A DNA stretch of 64,000 bases from Ovis canadensis. Its lineage: Eukaryota; Chordata; Mammalia; Artiodactyla; Bovidae. A program made the position numbers and the translations under genes. This document shows, piece by piece, positions 11,746 to 24,095 of this stretch (within the stretch, counting starts at the first letter, position 1; the number at the start of each line of letters is the position of its first letter). The stretch spans positions 47,093,001 through 47,157,000 of the forward strand of contig NC_091262.1 of NCBI RefSeq assembly GCF_042477335.2. The letters run 5' to 3'. The notes beneath the pieces are model-generated. The model worked only from the letters and a program-made list of their open reading frames with translations. It was not told the origin of the DNA and ran no database searches.

Positions 11746-12339
11746 ATGAAAAACATGTTACAACTTTGAGCAATAACAGTAGAATTCTGCAATCTTTTCA
11801 CCTGAGGCTGCATCCGTTGCCCCGTAGCTTGGTCATTGACAGTGGTAGTGTTACCAGGGTGTGGATAGCATGAAAATCAGAAGTATATCCACAAAGGGGG
11901 ATATACTTGAACTGAAGTAGGCAAAAACTTAAACCAGCATCACTGCTAATGAAAGTAGGTAACAAATTGGAAAATCTGCAGTTTTGCTAGCCTGGTTGGG
12001 AGAGCAGTACACCAGCAAGAAACTTAATGGGGAGACCCTGGAAATCGGACAGCTACGGAAGGGCTAGATCAGTTCTCCATATAAGCCTGGCTGACAGGGA
12101 AAGTAAGCGCATTCACAGAGATCTACAAGAGCCCTAGCAGAAAGTGAAGACCAAGGCAGTCTTGAGAACTAGATGAACTTTGAATAAACTCCCCAATCCA
12201 CACACAGATCAACTGGCAGAATGGAAATCTTATGGATTCAAGGTGTTTGTACACATCCTCATAAAAATGGAATCAGACAGTATTTGTCCTTTTGCAACCA
12301 ATTCATCTTACTTAATTTCTTTTAGAAAGCAGAAAATTA
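11746..12339. other. Unassigned, probably L1-related
   Basis: No gene. 12230-12330 resembles the antisense L1 segment around GGAATCAGACAGTATTTGTCC; the rest (11746-12229) might be the 5' region of an L1/HAL1 element, but I cannot confirm that. Confidence 0.35.
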
Positions 12340-12788
12340 AATAGAGCAGTAATTACAACATTGTATCGTCAAGTTCATAACATATGTAAATTACATATAA
12401 AACCAGCAACATGCAAGAGGAGAGAAGCAATGGAGCTGTATTGGAGGAAGTTGCTATATTTAGAATTAAGTCAATACAAAAGTAGATAGTCATAAGTTAG
12501 GATCTTAATCCTTAAGAAACTACTAAGAAAATAACACTAAAAATGTAGTTAATCAACAGAGGAATGATGACAATACATTAAAAATATTTGCTTAACGTAA
12601 GTGAGGGCAACAAAGGGGAACAGAGGAACAAAAAGGACATAAGAAAATAAATAGCAAAATGGACTGACATGACATCATATCAATATCTACATTAAATATG
12701 AATTCTAAACATTCCAGTAAAAAGGTGTAGATTGTCCGAATATCTAATAAAGCAAGATCCGATTGTACACTGTCTGCAAGAGGCACAT

Positions 12789-13077
12789 TTTAAATTTATT
12801 TATTTATTTATTCTGGCTGTGTTGGATCTTTGTTGCTGCACACCAGCTTTCCTTAGGTGCAGTGAATGGGGGCTACTGTCTAGTTGTGGTGCACAGGCTG
12901 TCTCATTGCAGTGGATTCTTTTGCTGCAAAGTACGGGCTCTAGAGCGTGGGCTCAGTAGTTGTGGCACATGGTTTTAGTTACCCTTTGGCATGTGCAATC
13001 TTCCTGGGTCAGGGATCAATACCATGTCCCCTGCATGGGCAGATGTATTCTTAACCACTGGACCACCAGGGAAGTCT
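12789..13077 (-). mobile_element. CHR-type tRNA SINE
   Basis: Minus strand: tail (TTTATTTATTTATTTATTC), body with GGTGCAGTGAATGGGGGCTAC and head ending GGACCACCAGGGAAGTC. The flanking cacatt copies are a weak TSD. Confidence 0.83.
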
Positions 13078-13500
13078 GGGAGTCACATTACATTCAAAAA
13101 ATATAAATAAATTGAATGTAAAAGAATGGAAAAACATATATCATGTAAAAAGTATTGTTAATGACATTAATATCAGGCAAAATTAGACTTTAAAACAAGA
13201 AACACTACTGCAAACAAAAAGATACTCCATAATGATAAAAGAATCAATGCATCAAGAAAATAAAGCAATTATAAACAAATAAGCAGTTAATAACAGAGCC
13301 CTAATACTTGTGAACCAAAAACTGATAGAAATGAAAGGAGATATAGACAGTTCAACAACTATATTAGGGGATTTCAATTTGCCTCTCTTGGTAACTGATG
13401 AACAAATAATCAAAAAGTCACTAAGGATATAGAAGACATGAACAACGGTCTCAAGCAATTTGACCTAACTTTGATAGAAAATCCAAATCAATAGCAATAG

Positions 13501-13664
13501 CTGCTGCTGCTAAGTTGCGTCAGTCATGTTCAACTCTGTGCAACCCCAGAGACGGCAGCCCACCAGGCTCCGCCATCCCTGGGATTCTCCAGGCAAGAAC
13601 AATGGAGTGGGTTGCCATTTCCTTCTCCAATGCATGAAAGTGAAAAGTGAAAGTGAAGTCACTA
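13501..13664 (-). mobile_element. Bov-A2 SINE monomer
   Basis: Minus-strand Bov-A unit starting with TGCTGCTGCTAAG tail and ending in AAAGTGAAAAGTGAAAGTG. It splits L1 ORF2 sequence. Confidence 0.87.
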
Positions 13665-13966
13665 CACATTATTTCCAAGCAAACATGTAACATTCTCTAG
13701 TCTCTAAGACTCTATAAGTTTTAGTCCAGAAAAGAAGCCTTAAGAAACAACACAATTTTTACCAGAGATGTATTAAAGCCACAGGCATTAATTTCTGCAA
13801 AAATCCCCCAGTCAATAATATGTTAAAAAGCCTGAGGTCACACAAGGTATGTTCTTCATACACAACAGAATTAAATTAGAAATCAAAAATAGCAGAAAAT
13901 TGAGAAGCCTCCAAGCATTTGGAAATTAAAGAAGATACTTCTGTTTCTAGAAGCATTTTAGTATGA

Positions 13967-14286
13967 TTTATTTATTTTTGGTCATGTTAGGTCTTTGTTG
14001 CTGTGCACTGGCTTTCTCTAGCTGCAGCAAGCAGGGGCTACTCTTCATCATGGTGCACAGTCTTCTCATTGCAGTGACGTCTCTTGTTTTAGAGCACAGG
14101 CTCTAGGTACACGGGCCTTAGAAGTTGTAGCGCTCAGGCTCAATAGTTTCAGCTTGCAGGCTCAGGAGTGGTGGCACAAGGGTTTAGTTGCTCTGAGGCA
14201 TGTGGAAATTTCCCAGACCAGGGATTAAAACTGTGTCCCCTGCATTGGCAGGTGGATTCCCAGCCACTGTCCCAACAGGGAAATCC
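13967..14286 (-). mobile_element. CHR-type tRNA SINE
   Basis: Minus strand; tail ATTTATTTATTTTTGG, long CHR body, head antisense at TGTCCCAACAGGGAAATCC. Diverged, as expected for the older family. Confidence 0.82.
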
Positions 14287-16060
14287 TAAACAAGACACTT
14301 CTTAAAAAAAAGAAAGTGGAATAAATTGAATTGAATGAAAATTCAAACACAGTATATCTATATTTATTGCATGTTGTTGAATCAACGCTTAAAGAATAAT
14401 TTATAGCTTTAAATGCTTAGGTTAGAATAGGAGAAAAGTAAAATATTAATAATCTAAGTTTTTGCTTCAAAGAGTCTGAAAAAGAAAAGCAATGTTATAC
14501 AATGTATTAATAGAAAAAAGAACAAAAACTGCACAATCATTTCAACAATGTGGATAAGCCATTTGATAAAATTCAACACCCTTTCATGATGAAAACACTC
14601 AGAAAACTATGAATAGAAAGGAACTTCCTCAATCTGATAAAGGGCATCTATGAAAAACCCATATTTAGTGATGAAAGACTGAAAGCTCTCCCCCTAAGAT
14701 CAGGAACAAGATGTTCAATTCCACCATTTCTATTCAAACATTGTACTAGAGATAATAGCCAGGATAATTACAAAAGTAAAGGGTAGAGGGAGAGGAAGAG
14801 TATTCTTTTGGAAAGCAAGAAAGTAAAACTATCTCTATTTTCAGATAACATGATCTTGCATATAGAAAATCCTATGGAAGCCATAGAAAAACCTATTTAA
14901 AATAATAAATAAATTCAGAAAAATTTCTTTGAACAAAATTCAAGCAAATACAATAGCAATGACCAATCCAAAAGTGAAACAAAGAAAGCAATTCCACTTA
15001 CAATAGCATAAAAAAGAGTAAATTACTTGCAAATAAATTTAAAGAAAAGTACAGGATTCACACACTGAAATCTATAAAACATCACTGAAAGAAATTTAAG
15101 AAGACCTTTATACATTTATGGAAAGATATTTCATGTTCATGGATTGGATGAAGACAATATTCTTAAGATGGCAATACTCCCCAAATTGGTCTACAGATTT
15201 AGTGGAATCAAAATCAAAATCCCAGCTGCGTTTTTTGCAGAAACTGAAAAGCTGATTCTAAAACTTATATGGAAATGCAAGTGACTCAGAATAGTCAAAA
15301 CAATCTTGAAAAAGAAGAACGAAGTTGGAGGAATCACACTTTCTGATGTTAAAACACAACAAAGCTACAGTAATCATGACTGTTCAGTATCACATAAGAA
15401 TAGACATATAGATCAATGGAATAGAATTTAGAGTCCAGAAATAAACCCTGACATTTATGGTCAACTGATTTTCAGCAAGAGTGCCTAGGCATTCAGTGTG
15501 GAAAAAATAGTCTTTAAAAAAATTATACTAGGATACTGGATAACTACATGTAAAAGAAAAAAGTTAACCCCTTCCTTATACCTTACAAAAAAGTTAACTC
15601 CAAGTGGATTATATTCCTAAGCATAAGAGCTAAAAATCTAAAACGTTTAGAAGAAAACATGGGCATAAACTTTCATGACCTTGGATTAGGCAAAGCCTTC
15701 TAAGATGCGACAGCAAAAGGATAAGCAACAAAAGAAGAAACAAGTAAATTGTACTTCATCAAATTTTAAAACTTTGGGGTTCAAAAGATACTGTCAAGTA
15801 AGTGAAATGATAACTGAGAGAGATAACTTTTTTGTAAATCATGTATCTGCTAAGGTACGTGTATCCAGAATACATAAAGAGCGCTTACAACTCAACAATA
15901 GGAAGACAAAAAATCCAATTAAAAATTTGGCAAAATGTTGAAGAGATATTTCATCAAAGAAATAAAACATGTACTTAATACACAATCAAGCATTTCTACT
16001 CCTAGTTAGCTACCCAAGTGAAATGAAAACATATGTTTACCACACAAAGACTTGTTTATG

Positions 16061-16188
16061 GGGAGTTTCCTGGTGATCCAGTGGTTAAGATTCCATGCTT
16101 CCAATGCAGGGGATGTGGGTTTGAGCCTTGGTCAAGAAACTAAGGTTCTGCATGCTGCATGGTGTGGCAAAAAACAATAACAACAAAA
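16061..16188 (+). mobile_element. CHR-type tRNA SINE, short
   Basis: Plus strand; GGAGTTTCCTGGTGATCCAG head, GGGTTTGAGCCTTGG box B, AACAATAACAACAAAA tail. TSD acttgttkatg at 16050-16060 and 16189-16199 (one mismatch). Confidence 0.88.
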
Positions 16189-16304
16189 ACTTGTTGATGA
16201 GCATTCATGGTAACATTATTCATAATAATTTAAAACTGGTAAAAATCCAAATGCTCATCAACTGGTAGATGAATAAACAAAATGTGATATAGCCTTATAA
16301 TGCA

Positions 16305-18364
16305 TTCAGTTCAGTTCAGTTCAGTTCATTCACTTAGTAGTGTCCAACTCTTTGCAACACCATGAACCGCAGCACGTCAGGTCTCCCTGTCCATCACCAA
16401 CTGCTGGAGTCTACCCAAACCCATGTCCACTGAGTTGGTGATGCCATCCAACCATCTCATCCTCTGTTGCCCCCTTCTCCTCCTGCCCTCAATCTTTCCC
16501 AGCATCAGGGTTTTTTCCAATGAGTCAGCTCTCTGCATCAGGTGGCCAAAGTATTGGAGTTTCAGCTTCAAATCAGTCCTTCCAATGAACACCCAGGACT
16601 GATCTGCTTTAGGATGGACTGGTTGGATCTCCTTGCAGTCCAAGGGACTCTCAAGAGGCTTCTCCAAAACCACAGTTCAAAAGCATCAATTCTTCTGCGC
16701 TTAGCTTTCTTTATAGTCCAACTCTTACATTCATACATAACTACTGGGAAAACCATAGCCTTGACTAGATGGACCTTTGTTGACAAAGTAATGTCTCTGC
16801 TTTTTAATATGCTGTCTAGGTTGGTCATAACTTTTCTTCCAAGGAGTAAATGAAAATGAAGTCGCTCAGTCGTATCCGACTCTTTGTGACCCCATGGACT
16901 GTAGCCCACCAGGCTCCTCTGTCCATGGGATTTTCCAGGCAAGAGTACTGGAGTGGGTTGCCATTTCCTTCTCCAGGGGATCTTCCCAACCCAGGGATTG
17001 AACCCAGGTCTCCCACATTGTAGGCAGACGCTTTACCGTCTGAGCCACCAGGAAGTCTAAGGAGTAAGTGTCTTTTAATTTCATGGCTGCAATCACCATC
17101 TGCAGTGATTTGGGAGCCCAAAAAAATAAAGTCAGGCACTGTTTCTACTGTTTTCCCATCTATTTGCCACAAAGTGATGGGATTGAATGCCATGATCTTA
17201 GTTTTCTGGATGTTGAGCTTTAAGCCAATTTTTTCACTCTCCTCTTTCACTTTCATCAAGAGGCTCTTTAGCTCCTCTTCACTTTCTGCCATAAGGGTGG
17301 TGTCATCTGCATATCTGAGGTTATTGATATTTCTCCTGTCAATCTTGATTCCAGCTTGTGCTTCTTCCAGCCCAGCGTTTCTCAGGATGTACTCTGCATA
17401 TAAGTTAAATAAGCAGAGTGACAATATACAGCCTCGACGTACTCCTTTCCCTATTTGGAACCAGTCTGTTGTTCCATGTCCAGTTCTAACTGTTGCTTCC
17501 TGACCTGCATGTAGGTTTCTCAAGAGGCAGGTCAGGTGGTCTGGTATTCCCATCTCTTTCAGAATTTTCCACAGTTTATTGTGATCCACACAGTCAAAGG
17601 CTTTGGCATAGTCAATAAAGCAGAAATACATGTTTTTCTGAACCTCTCTTACTTTTTCGATGATCCAGCAGCAATTTGATCCTGGCAACTTGATCTCTGG
17701 TTCCTCTGCCTTTTCTAAAACCAGCTTGAACATCAGGAAGTTCACAGTTCACGTATTTCTGAAGCCTGGCTTGGAGAATTTTGAGCATTACTTTACTAGC
17801 ATGTGAGATGAGTGACATTGTGCGGTAGTCAGATCATTCTTTGGCATTGTCTTTCTTTAGGATTGGAATGAAATCTGACCTTTTCTAGTCCTGTAGCCAC
17901 TGCTGAGTTTTCCAAATTTGCTGACATATTGAGTGCAGCACTTTCACAACATCATCTTTTAGGATTTGAAATAGCTCAACTGGAATTCCATCACCTCCAC
18001 TAGCTTTGTTTGTAGTGATGCTTCCTAAGGCCCACTTGACTTCACATTCCAGGACGACTGGCTCTAGATGAGTGTGAGTGATCACACCATTGTGATTATC
18101 TCAGTCATAAAGATCTTTTTGTACAGTTCTTCTGTGTATTCTTGCCACCTCTTCTTAATATCTTCTACTTCTGTTAGGTCCAGACCATTTCTGTCCTTTA
18201 TTGAGCCCATCTGTGCATGAAATATTCCCTTGGTATCTCTAATTTTCTTGAAGAGATCTCTAGTCTTTCCCATTCTGTTGTTTTCTTCTATTTCTTTGCA
18301 TTGATCACTGAGGAAGGCTTTCTTATCTCTCCTTGCTATTCTTTGGAACTCTGCATTCAAATGG
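16305..18364 (-). mobile_element. BovB, about 1.85 kb plus a SINE insertion
   Basis: Minus-strand BovB from its 3' terminus (CTGAA repeats at 16305) to before the RT domain, with FHAQMGSIKDRNGLDLTEVE and the linker KASGGDGIPVELFQILKDD. The frame 16825-17745 (306 codons) holds [37 protein letters not shown] (YADD catalytic motif) and [11 protein letters not shown]. It then runs on into the SINE at 16850-17058. The endonuclease (EN) region is absent and there are several frame breaks, so it is dead. TSD ataatgcatt at 16297-16306 and 18375-18384. Confidence 0.93.
16850..17058 (-). mobile_element. Bov-tA SINE inside BovB
   Basis: Full Bov-tA on the minus strand. TSD aaggagtaa at 16841-16849 and 17059-17067. 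It splits the BovB frame, so it is younger. Confidence 0.94.
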
Positions 18365-18679
18365 ATTACTATATATAATGCATTAATGCATTACTATATA
18401 TCAATAGAAAATAAACAAACTATTGGTAAATGCTATAACATTAAAGAATCTCAAAAACATTATGCTAAACAGAGAAAAACAGAAACAAAATATTATTTAC
18501 ATATTGAATCATTTCATTTGTGCAAAATTCAAATAATGCAACTTTATGAAGATATAAAACAGATCACCAGTTGCCTTGGTCTTGGGGTGGGAGCAGAGAC
18601 TGAGGACAAATGGGCACAAAGGAATTTTTGAAGTGATGAAAAATTTCTAAAAGTATATGATGGTGATAATAGTACAAGT

Positions 18680-18702
18680 TTATTTTATTTTATTTTTTGG
18701 TT
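18680..18702 (-). repeat. Tail-only SINE/LINE insertion
   Basis: A 23-base T-rich insert made of TTATT units plus GGTT, flanked by gtacaagt at 18672-18679 and 18703-18710. The L1 3' UTR reads through when it is removed. It matches the tail of a minus-strand CHR SINE, with nothing of the body. Confidence 0.6.
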
Positions 18703-18749
18703 GTACAAGTATGAGTTTGATGGCATGTAAATGAAAAATTCTTAATTAA

Positions 18750-19165
18750 AAGCCAAAAATCACACAACTTTAAAAATGTGGAAAATATTTTAATAGAAAC
18801 CTCATCAAAGAGGATATGGAGATGACAATAAGCACAGTTTAAATGCTCAATATCATCATTAAGAATATGAAAATTAAAAGTACAATGTGATGCCATTACG
18901 TACTTGTTGGAATAGCTGAAAGAAAAATGGAGAGAATGAAGAGTATTTGGAATTTTTATATGTTACTGGGTGAAACTGTAAAACAGTGCAATCATTTTGT
19001 TGGGTGCACTTAGTGTAGCCACTTGGAACATAATTTGGCAGCTTCTTGTAAGGTAAAACATATACTTACCATATGCCCTAGAAATCTGACTCCTAGGTAT
19101 TTACTCATGAGAAGTGAAAATATACATCTACCCCTTAAATCTGTATACTAATATTTATACCAGAG
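18750..19165 (+). mobile_element. Old L1 3' fragment
   Basis: Plus-strand L1 ORF2 C-terminus and 3' UTR remnants (CCTCATCAAAGAGGATATGG and ATGCCCTAGAAATCTGACTC regions). No open frame. Confidence 0.65.
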
Positions 19166-21295
19166 TTGAAGAGAAGGTTGAGAGTCTGGGAAGTTGAAGG
19201 TGGCTGGAATATGTAGAGTACTGGAATAAGAAACCTTCACAGAGAAAGAGAGCTCCCGTAATCTATAGTCTTCGGCTGAGCACTAAATGGCACACTACAT
19301 GAGGACGCTACCAAAGCAAAGGACAAGAGGAACAAGAACCAGAACCAAAACCTGGGAATAGTTCATGTTCTCAACAGCTGGGTGCAAGGATCTCTTGACA
19401 AAGTAGACATCAGAGAGATGTCTCAGAAGAGTATTGCCAAATGAGTCCTAGAATAAAGACTACTCTGGCTCCATGAAAAAAAAAAAAATCACAAGCAAGT
19501 CTCAAAGGAGTCACATTGTTACCAAATAACTAACTGCATGTAAGATCAAAATCAAAGAAATATAAAAAACTCCAAAACACAATTTTAAATGACAGAATCT
19601 GGCATCCAATAAAAAAACACCAGGTATAGAGGAAGATTCTAGGAGGACATCAAAATAGGAAGCACCAAGAATCTGTCTCCCCACCTAGAGCTGCACCAGC
19701 AAATTCTGTCTGATGTATATATTCTGGAAATCTGGAATCTGTTGAAGGCTTTCAGCTTCCAGTGGGAGGACTTGGATGGTGAACTGTGGCTAATTTCAGC
19801 CAATTTTAGCTCTTAGCACAGCAGGAGCTACCCATCTTCCACCCCACAGCCACATGGCGGGCAGCTGCGCACATATTCCTGCAATAGCTTGCATGCAGTG
19901 TGTAGCACCAAAGATCAGGGATTCTGTCCTCCAAATATCAGGGATCTCTTTTGTGATGGCTGATTGCTGTTTCTGATTACAGAGGTGGAGACGAAGAGGT
20001 TGGCAGCCGTTGTTGCATCTTTCCTGTTTTGCAAGCTCCTCCCTCTCTAGCTGAAGTGACGTACATAGGATTTAAAGGTATGGCATCTTTTTATCTACCC
20101 TTCATTTTTATCTTTTTCCCCCCTCTCAGGAACCAGACATTAAAGACTAGGATATTTAAAAACATATGCATATACAAGGAAAATTAGAAAATGACCATAC
20201 ATGCCCAGGGAGTCTCAGAAAAGATATGAGAAGACATTGAATTTATACCTCAGGCTGATCCTCAGTACAAAGATAGCCTACAACAATTAAAAAGACAAGT
20301 AAAACAAACAAACAAAAAAACCCCCAGTAAACTCTTGGAAAAGGGGATAATCTGATTTCCAGAATTATCATATTAATTGATTCGAATATCCAGTGTTCAC
20401 AAAAAATGACAAGGCACACAAAGAAACAGTAAGTATGTTTCTCATAGAAAAAAAATAAATCAATGGAAACTATCTCTGAAAAAGATATAATGGCAGATAT
20501 ACTACACAAAGACTTCAAAACAATTGTCTTAAAGATGCTCAAAGAACTCAAGGAAAATGGGATGAAGTCAAGAAGATGATGTGTGAACAAAATGGAAATA
20601 TCAATAAAGAGACAGAAAACAAAAAGGGACCAAAAAGAAATTCTGGAGCTATAAATGCAATAACTGAAATGAAAAACTCACTACAGGGATTCAAAGGCAG
20701 ATTTGAACAGGAAGAAGAAAGAGTTAGCCAACTTGAAGATAAGACAATGACAATTATTGAGTCTAAGGAGAAGAAAAGAGATTGAAGAAAAGTAAATGGA
20801 CCCTAAGAGACCTGTGGGACACCATCAAGAGGAGCAAAACAAGCACTGTGGCAGTCCCAGTAGGAGGTGAGAGAGAGAAAGGGGCAGAAAGAATTTAAAG
20901 ACATAACAACTGGAAACTTCACAAATTTGATGAAAGACATAAATATGAACATCCAGGAAGCTCAACAAACTCCAATAAGATGAACTCAAAGAGAATCACA
21001 TCAAGAGTCATAATTAAACTGTAAAAAGGTAGGCAAAGAGAATCTTAAGAGCAGCAAGAGAGAAGCAAATCATCACATACAAAGGAAACTTAATAAGATA
21101 ATTGTCAGATTTCTGACACAATTTTTGAGCTATAAGACAGTAGGCCCATACATTTGAACTACTAAAAGAAAAAAATGTCAGCCAAAAGTCCTATATCCAC
21201 CAAAACTGTTCTCTAAGAGTAAGGGAGAAATCTAGAAATTCCCAGATAGTTGAAAATTGAGGGACTTTGTGACCAATAGACCTGCCCTGCAAGGA

Positions 21296-21557
21296 AGGGA
21301 TAGTTGGGGAGTTTGGGATGGGCAAGTACACACGGCTATGTTTAAAATGGATAGCCAACAAGGACCTACTGTATAGCACATGGAACTCTGCTCAATGTTA
21401 CATGGTAGCCTGGATGGGAGGGGAGTTGGGGAGAGAATGGATACATGTGTTTGTATGGCTGGGTCCTTTTGCTGCTCATCTAAATGTGTCACATTGTTTA
21501 CTAATCTTCTATACTCCAATACAAAATAAAAGGGTTAAAAATAGATAAATAAAATAA
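21296..21557 (+). mobile_element. Ruminant L1 3' end insertion
   Basis: The block TAAAATGGATAGCCAACAAG to ACTCCAATACAAAATAAAAG is the 3' UTR end of the younger ruminant L1 (L1_BT type), with an A-rich tail. It is inserted between two parts of the older L1/HAL1 element; short caa(r)gaa repeats flank it. Confidence 0.8.
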
Positions 21558-22329
21558 ACAAAGAAATGCTCAAGACAGTCCTGCAAGTTTAAAAGAGGAT
21601 ACCAGGTAGTAACTTAAAGTCAAAGAGAGAAATAAAGATATCAACAAATGTAAATACATGGGCAATTATAAATGCTAGTAACTGGTTTGTAACTGTGCTT
21701 TTTGCTTTCTATATGATTTCAAGGACTAAAACATTTAAAGAAAAAATCAATTGTTACTACAAATGCTAATATTAATGTAAATACTCTGTAATTCAAATCA
21801 GAGTATCTTAACTTTAAAATGTTAAATGTAATCCCCATTGTAACCACAAAAAAATAGCTATAGAATATATATGAAAAAAAATGAGAAAGGAATTCAAATA
21901 TTTTACTACCAAAAAAAGAACTAAACACAAAAGACAAGAATGCAGAAAATAAGAAGCAAAAAGGTTATAAGGCATATAGAAAACAAATAGCACAGTGACA
22001 AATAATTCACTCTTGAACGTAGTTACATTAATATAAACACTGCAGTCAAAGACAGAGGTTGGAAGAATGGATAAAAATATATGATCCAACCATATGCTAT
22101 CTACAAGAGATTCACTTGAGATCCAAAGACACAAACAGGTTAAAACTGAAAGGATGCAAAAAGATTTTTCATGCAAATTGTAACCAAAAGAGAACAAGAG
22201 TGGCAACACTAAATATCATACAAAACAGACTTTAAATGAAAAAAATTATAAGAGACAATGAAGGATGTTATGCATTAACAAAAGATTCAATACAGCAAGA
22301 ATATGTAACCATTATAAATATCTGTACAT

Positions 22330-23309
22330 CTGCAGGTCAGGAAGCAACAATTAGAACTGGAAATGGAACAACAGACTGGTTCCAAATAGGAAAAGGAGTA
22401 CGTCGAGGCTGTATATTGTCACCCTGCTTATTTAACTTATATGCAGAGTATATCATGAGAAACTCTGGACTGGAAGAAGCATAAGCTGGGATCAAGATTG
22501 ACGGGAGAAATATCAATAACCTCAGATAAGTAGATGACACCACCCTTATGGCAGAAAGTGAAGAGGAACTAAAAAGCCTCTTGATGAAAGTGAAAGAGGA
22601 GAGTGAAAAAGTTGGCTTAAAGCTCAACATTCAGAAAACGTTAAGATCATGGCATCTGGTCCCATCACTTCATGGGAAATAGATGGGGAAACAGTAGAAA
22701 CAGTGTCAGACTTTATTTTTGGGGGCTCCAAAATCACTGCAGATGGTGATTGCAGCCATGAAATTAAAAGACACTTACTCCTTGGAAGAAAAGTTATGAC
22801 CAACCTAGATAGTATATTAAAAAGCAGAGACATTACTTTGCCAACAAAGGCCCATCTAGTCAAGGCTATGGTTTTTCCAGTGTCATGTATGGATGTGAGA
22901 GTTGGACCGTGAAGAAAGCTGAGTGCTGAAGAATTGATGCTTTTGAACTGTGGTGTTGGAGAAGACTCTTGAGAGTCCCTTGGACTGCAAGGAGATCCAA
23001 CCAGTCTATTCTGAAGGAGATCAGCCCTGGGATTTCTTTGGAAGGAATGATGCTAAAGCTGAAGCTCCAGTACTTTGGCCACCTGATGCGAAGAGTTGAT
23101 TCATTGGAAAAGACTCTGATGCTGGGAGGGATTGGGGGTAGGAGGAGAAGGGGACGACAGAGGATGAGATGGCTGGATGGCATCACTGACTCGATGGACA
23201 TGAGTCTGAGTGAACGCCGGGAGTTGGTGATGAACGGGGAGGCCTGGCGTGCTGCGATTCATGGAGTTGCAAAGAGTTGGACACGACTGAGTAACTGAAC
23301 TGAACTGAA
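22330..23309 (+). mobile_element. BovB fragment, mid-RT to 3' end
   Basis: Plus-strand BovB beginning in the RT domain ([20 protein letters not shown]) and ending at CTGAACTGAACTGAA. The YADD site is changed by a stop (TAAGTAGATGACAC near 22527). Frame 22969-23298 still reads the C-terminal [17 protein letters not shown] block. No clear TSD. Confidence 0.93.
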
Positions 23310-23765
23310 TGACAGACCATCAAAATATATGAAACAAAAATGACAGAACTGAAGGGAGAAATAGGTATTATTACAATAATAGTTGGAGGCTCTAATATCT
23401 CACTCACCATAATGGACAGAATAACCAGACAGAACATAAATAAAGAAATAAAGGGTTAAACAACACAATAAACCAACTAGATCTAACACACATATACAAA
23501 ACACTCTGCCTAACAGCAGAATACACATTTTCCTCAAAAGCACATGGGACATTTTTCAGTGTAGACTATACATTAAGCCACAAAGTAAGTCTCAACAGAT
23601 TTTAAAAAAAAAGATATCATACAAAGTATCTTCTCTACTCAAAAGGAGATGAAGTTAGAATTCAAAAAAAGGAAAGTTCACAAATTGTGGAGATTAAACA
23701 ACATATTTTTAAACAACCAATGGATCAAAGAAGAAATCACAAAGGAAATTAGAAAATACTTAGAG

Positions 23766-24095
23766 GGTCTTCCCTGGTGGTCCAGTAGTTAAGAGTTCAC
23801 CTGCTAATGCAGGGGACATGGGTTCAGTCCTTGGTCTGAGAGTTAGGATCCCATGTGCCACGGGGCGACCGAGTCTGTGCTCTAGAGCCCATGAGTTGAA
23901 ACTACTGAAACCTGTGTGCCCTAGAGCCTGTGCTCTGCAACAGGAGAAGCCACCGCTATGAGAAACTTACCCTCTGCAGCTAGAGAGTAGCCCTTGCTTG
24001 CTGCAGCTAGAGAAAATCCCCTTGCAGCAACAAAGATCCTGTGCACTGCAATGAAGACCCAGTACAACCATAAATAAATAAATATAAATACAAAG
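23766..24095 (+). mobile_element. CHR-type tRNA SINE, full length
   Basis: Head TCTTCCCTGGTGGTCCAG, long body, tail AAATAAATAAATATAAATAC. A perfect 15-base TSD agaaaatacttagag at 23751-23765 and 24096-24110 gives exact boundaries and insertion into L1 ORF2. Confidence 0.95.

Larger units (their letters stand above)
12340..18749 (+). mobile_element. Old L1, ORF2 to 3' UTR, interrupted
   Basis: Plus-strand L1 broken into 12340-12788, 13079-13500, 13665-13966, 14290-16060, 16189-16304 and 18375-18749. 13360-13380 encodes the remnant of the endonuclease GDFN neighbourhood. 14540-15960 covers the RT and C-terminal part, with frames full of stops. It lost its coding ability long before the SINE and BovB insertions. 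Confidence 0.7.

Noticed and set aside
17105-17503. Plus-strand frame with [20 protein letters not shown]-like sequence, repeated at several places
   Set aside because: Antisense of the BovB YADD region; it recurs because the element does.
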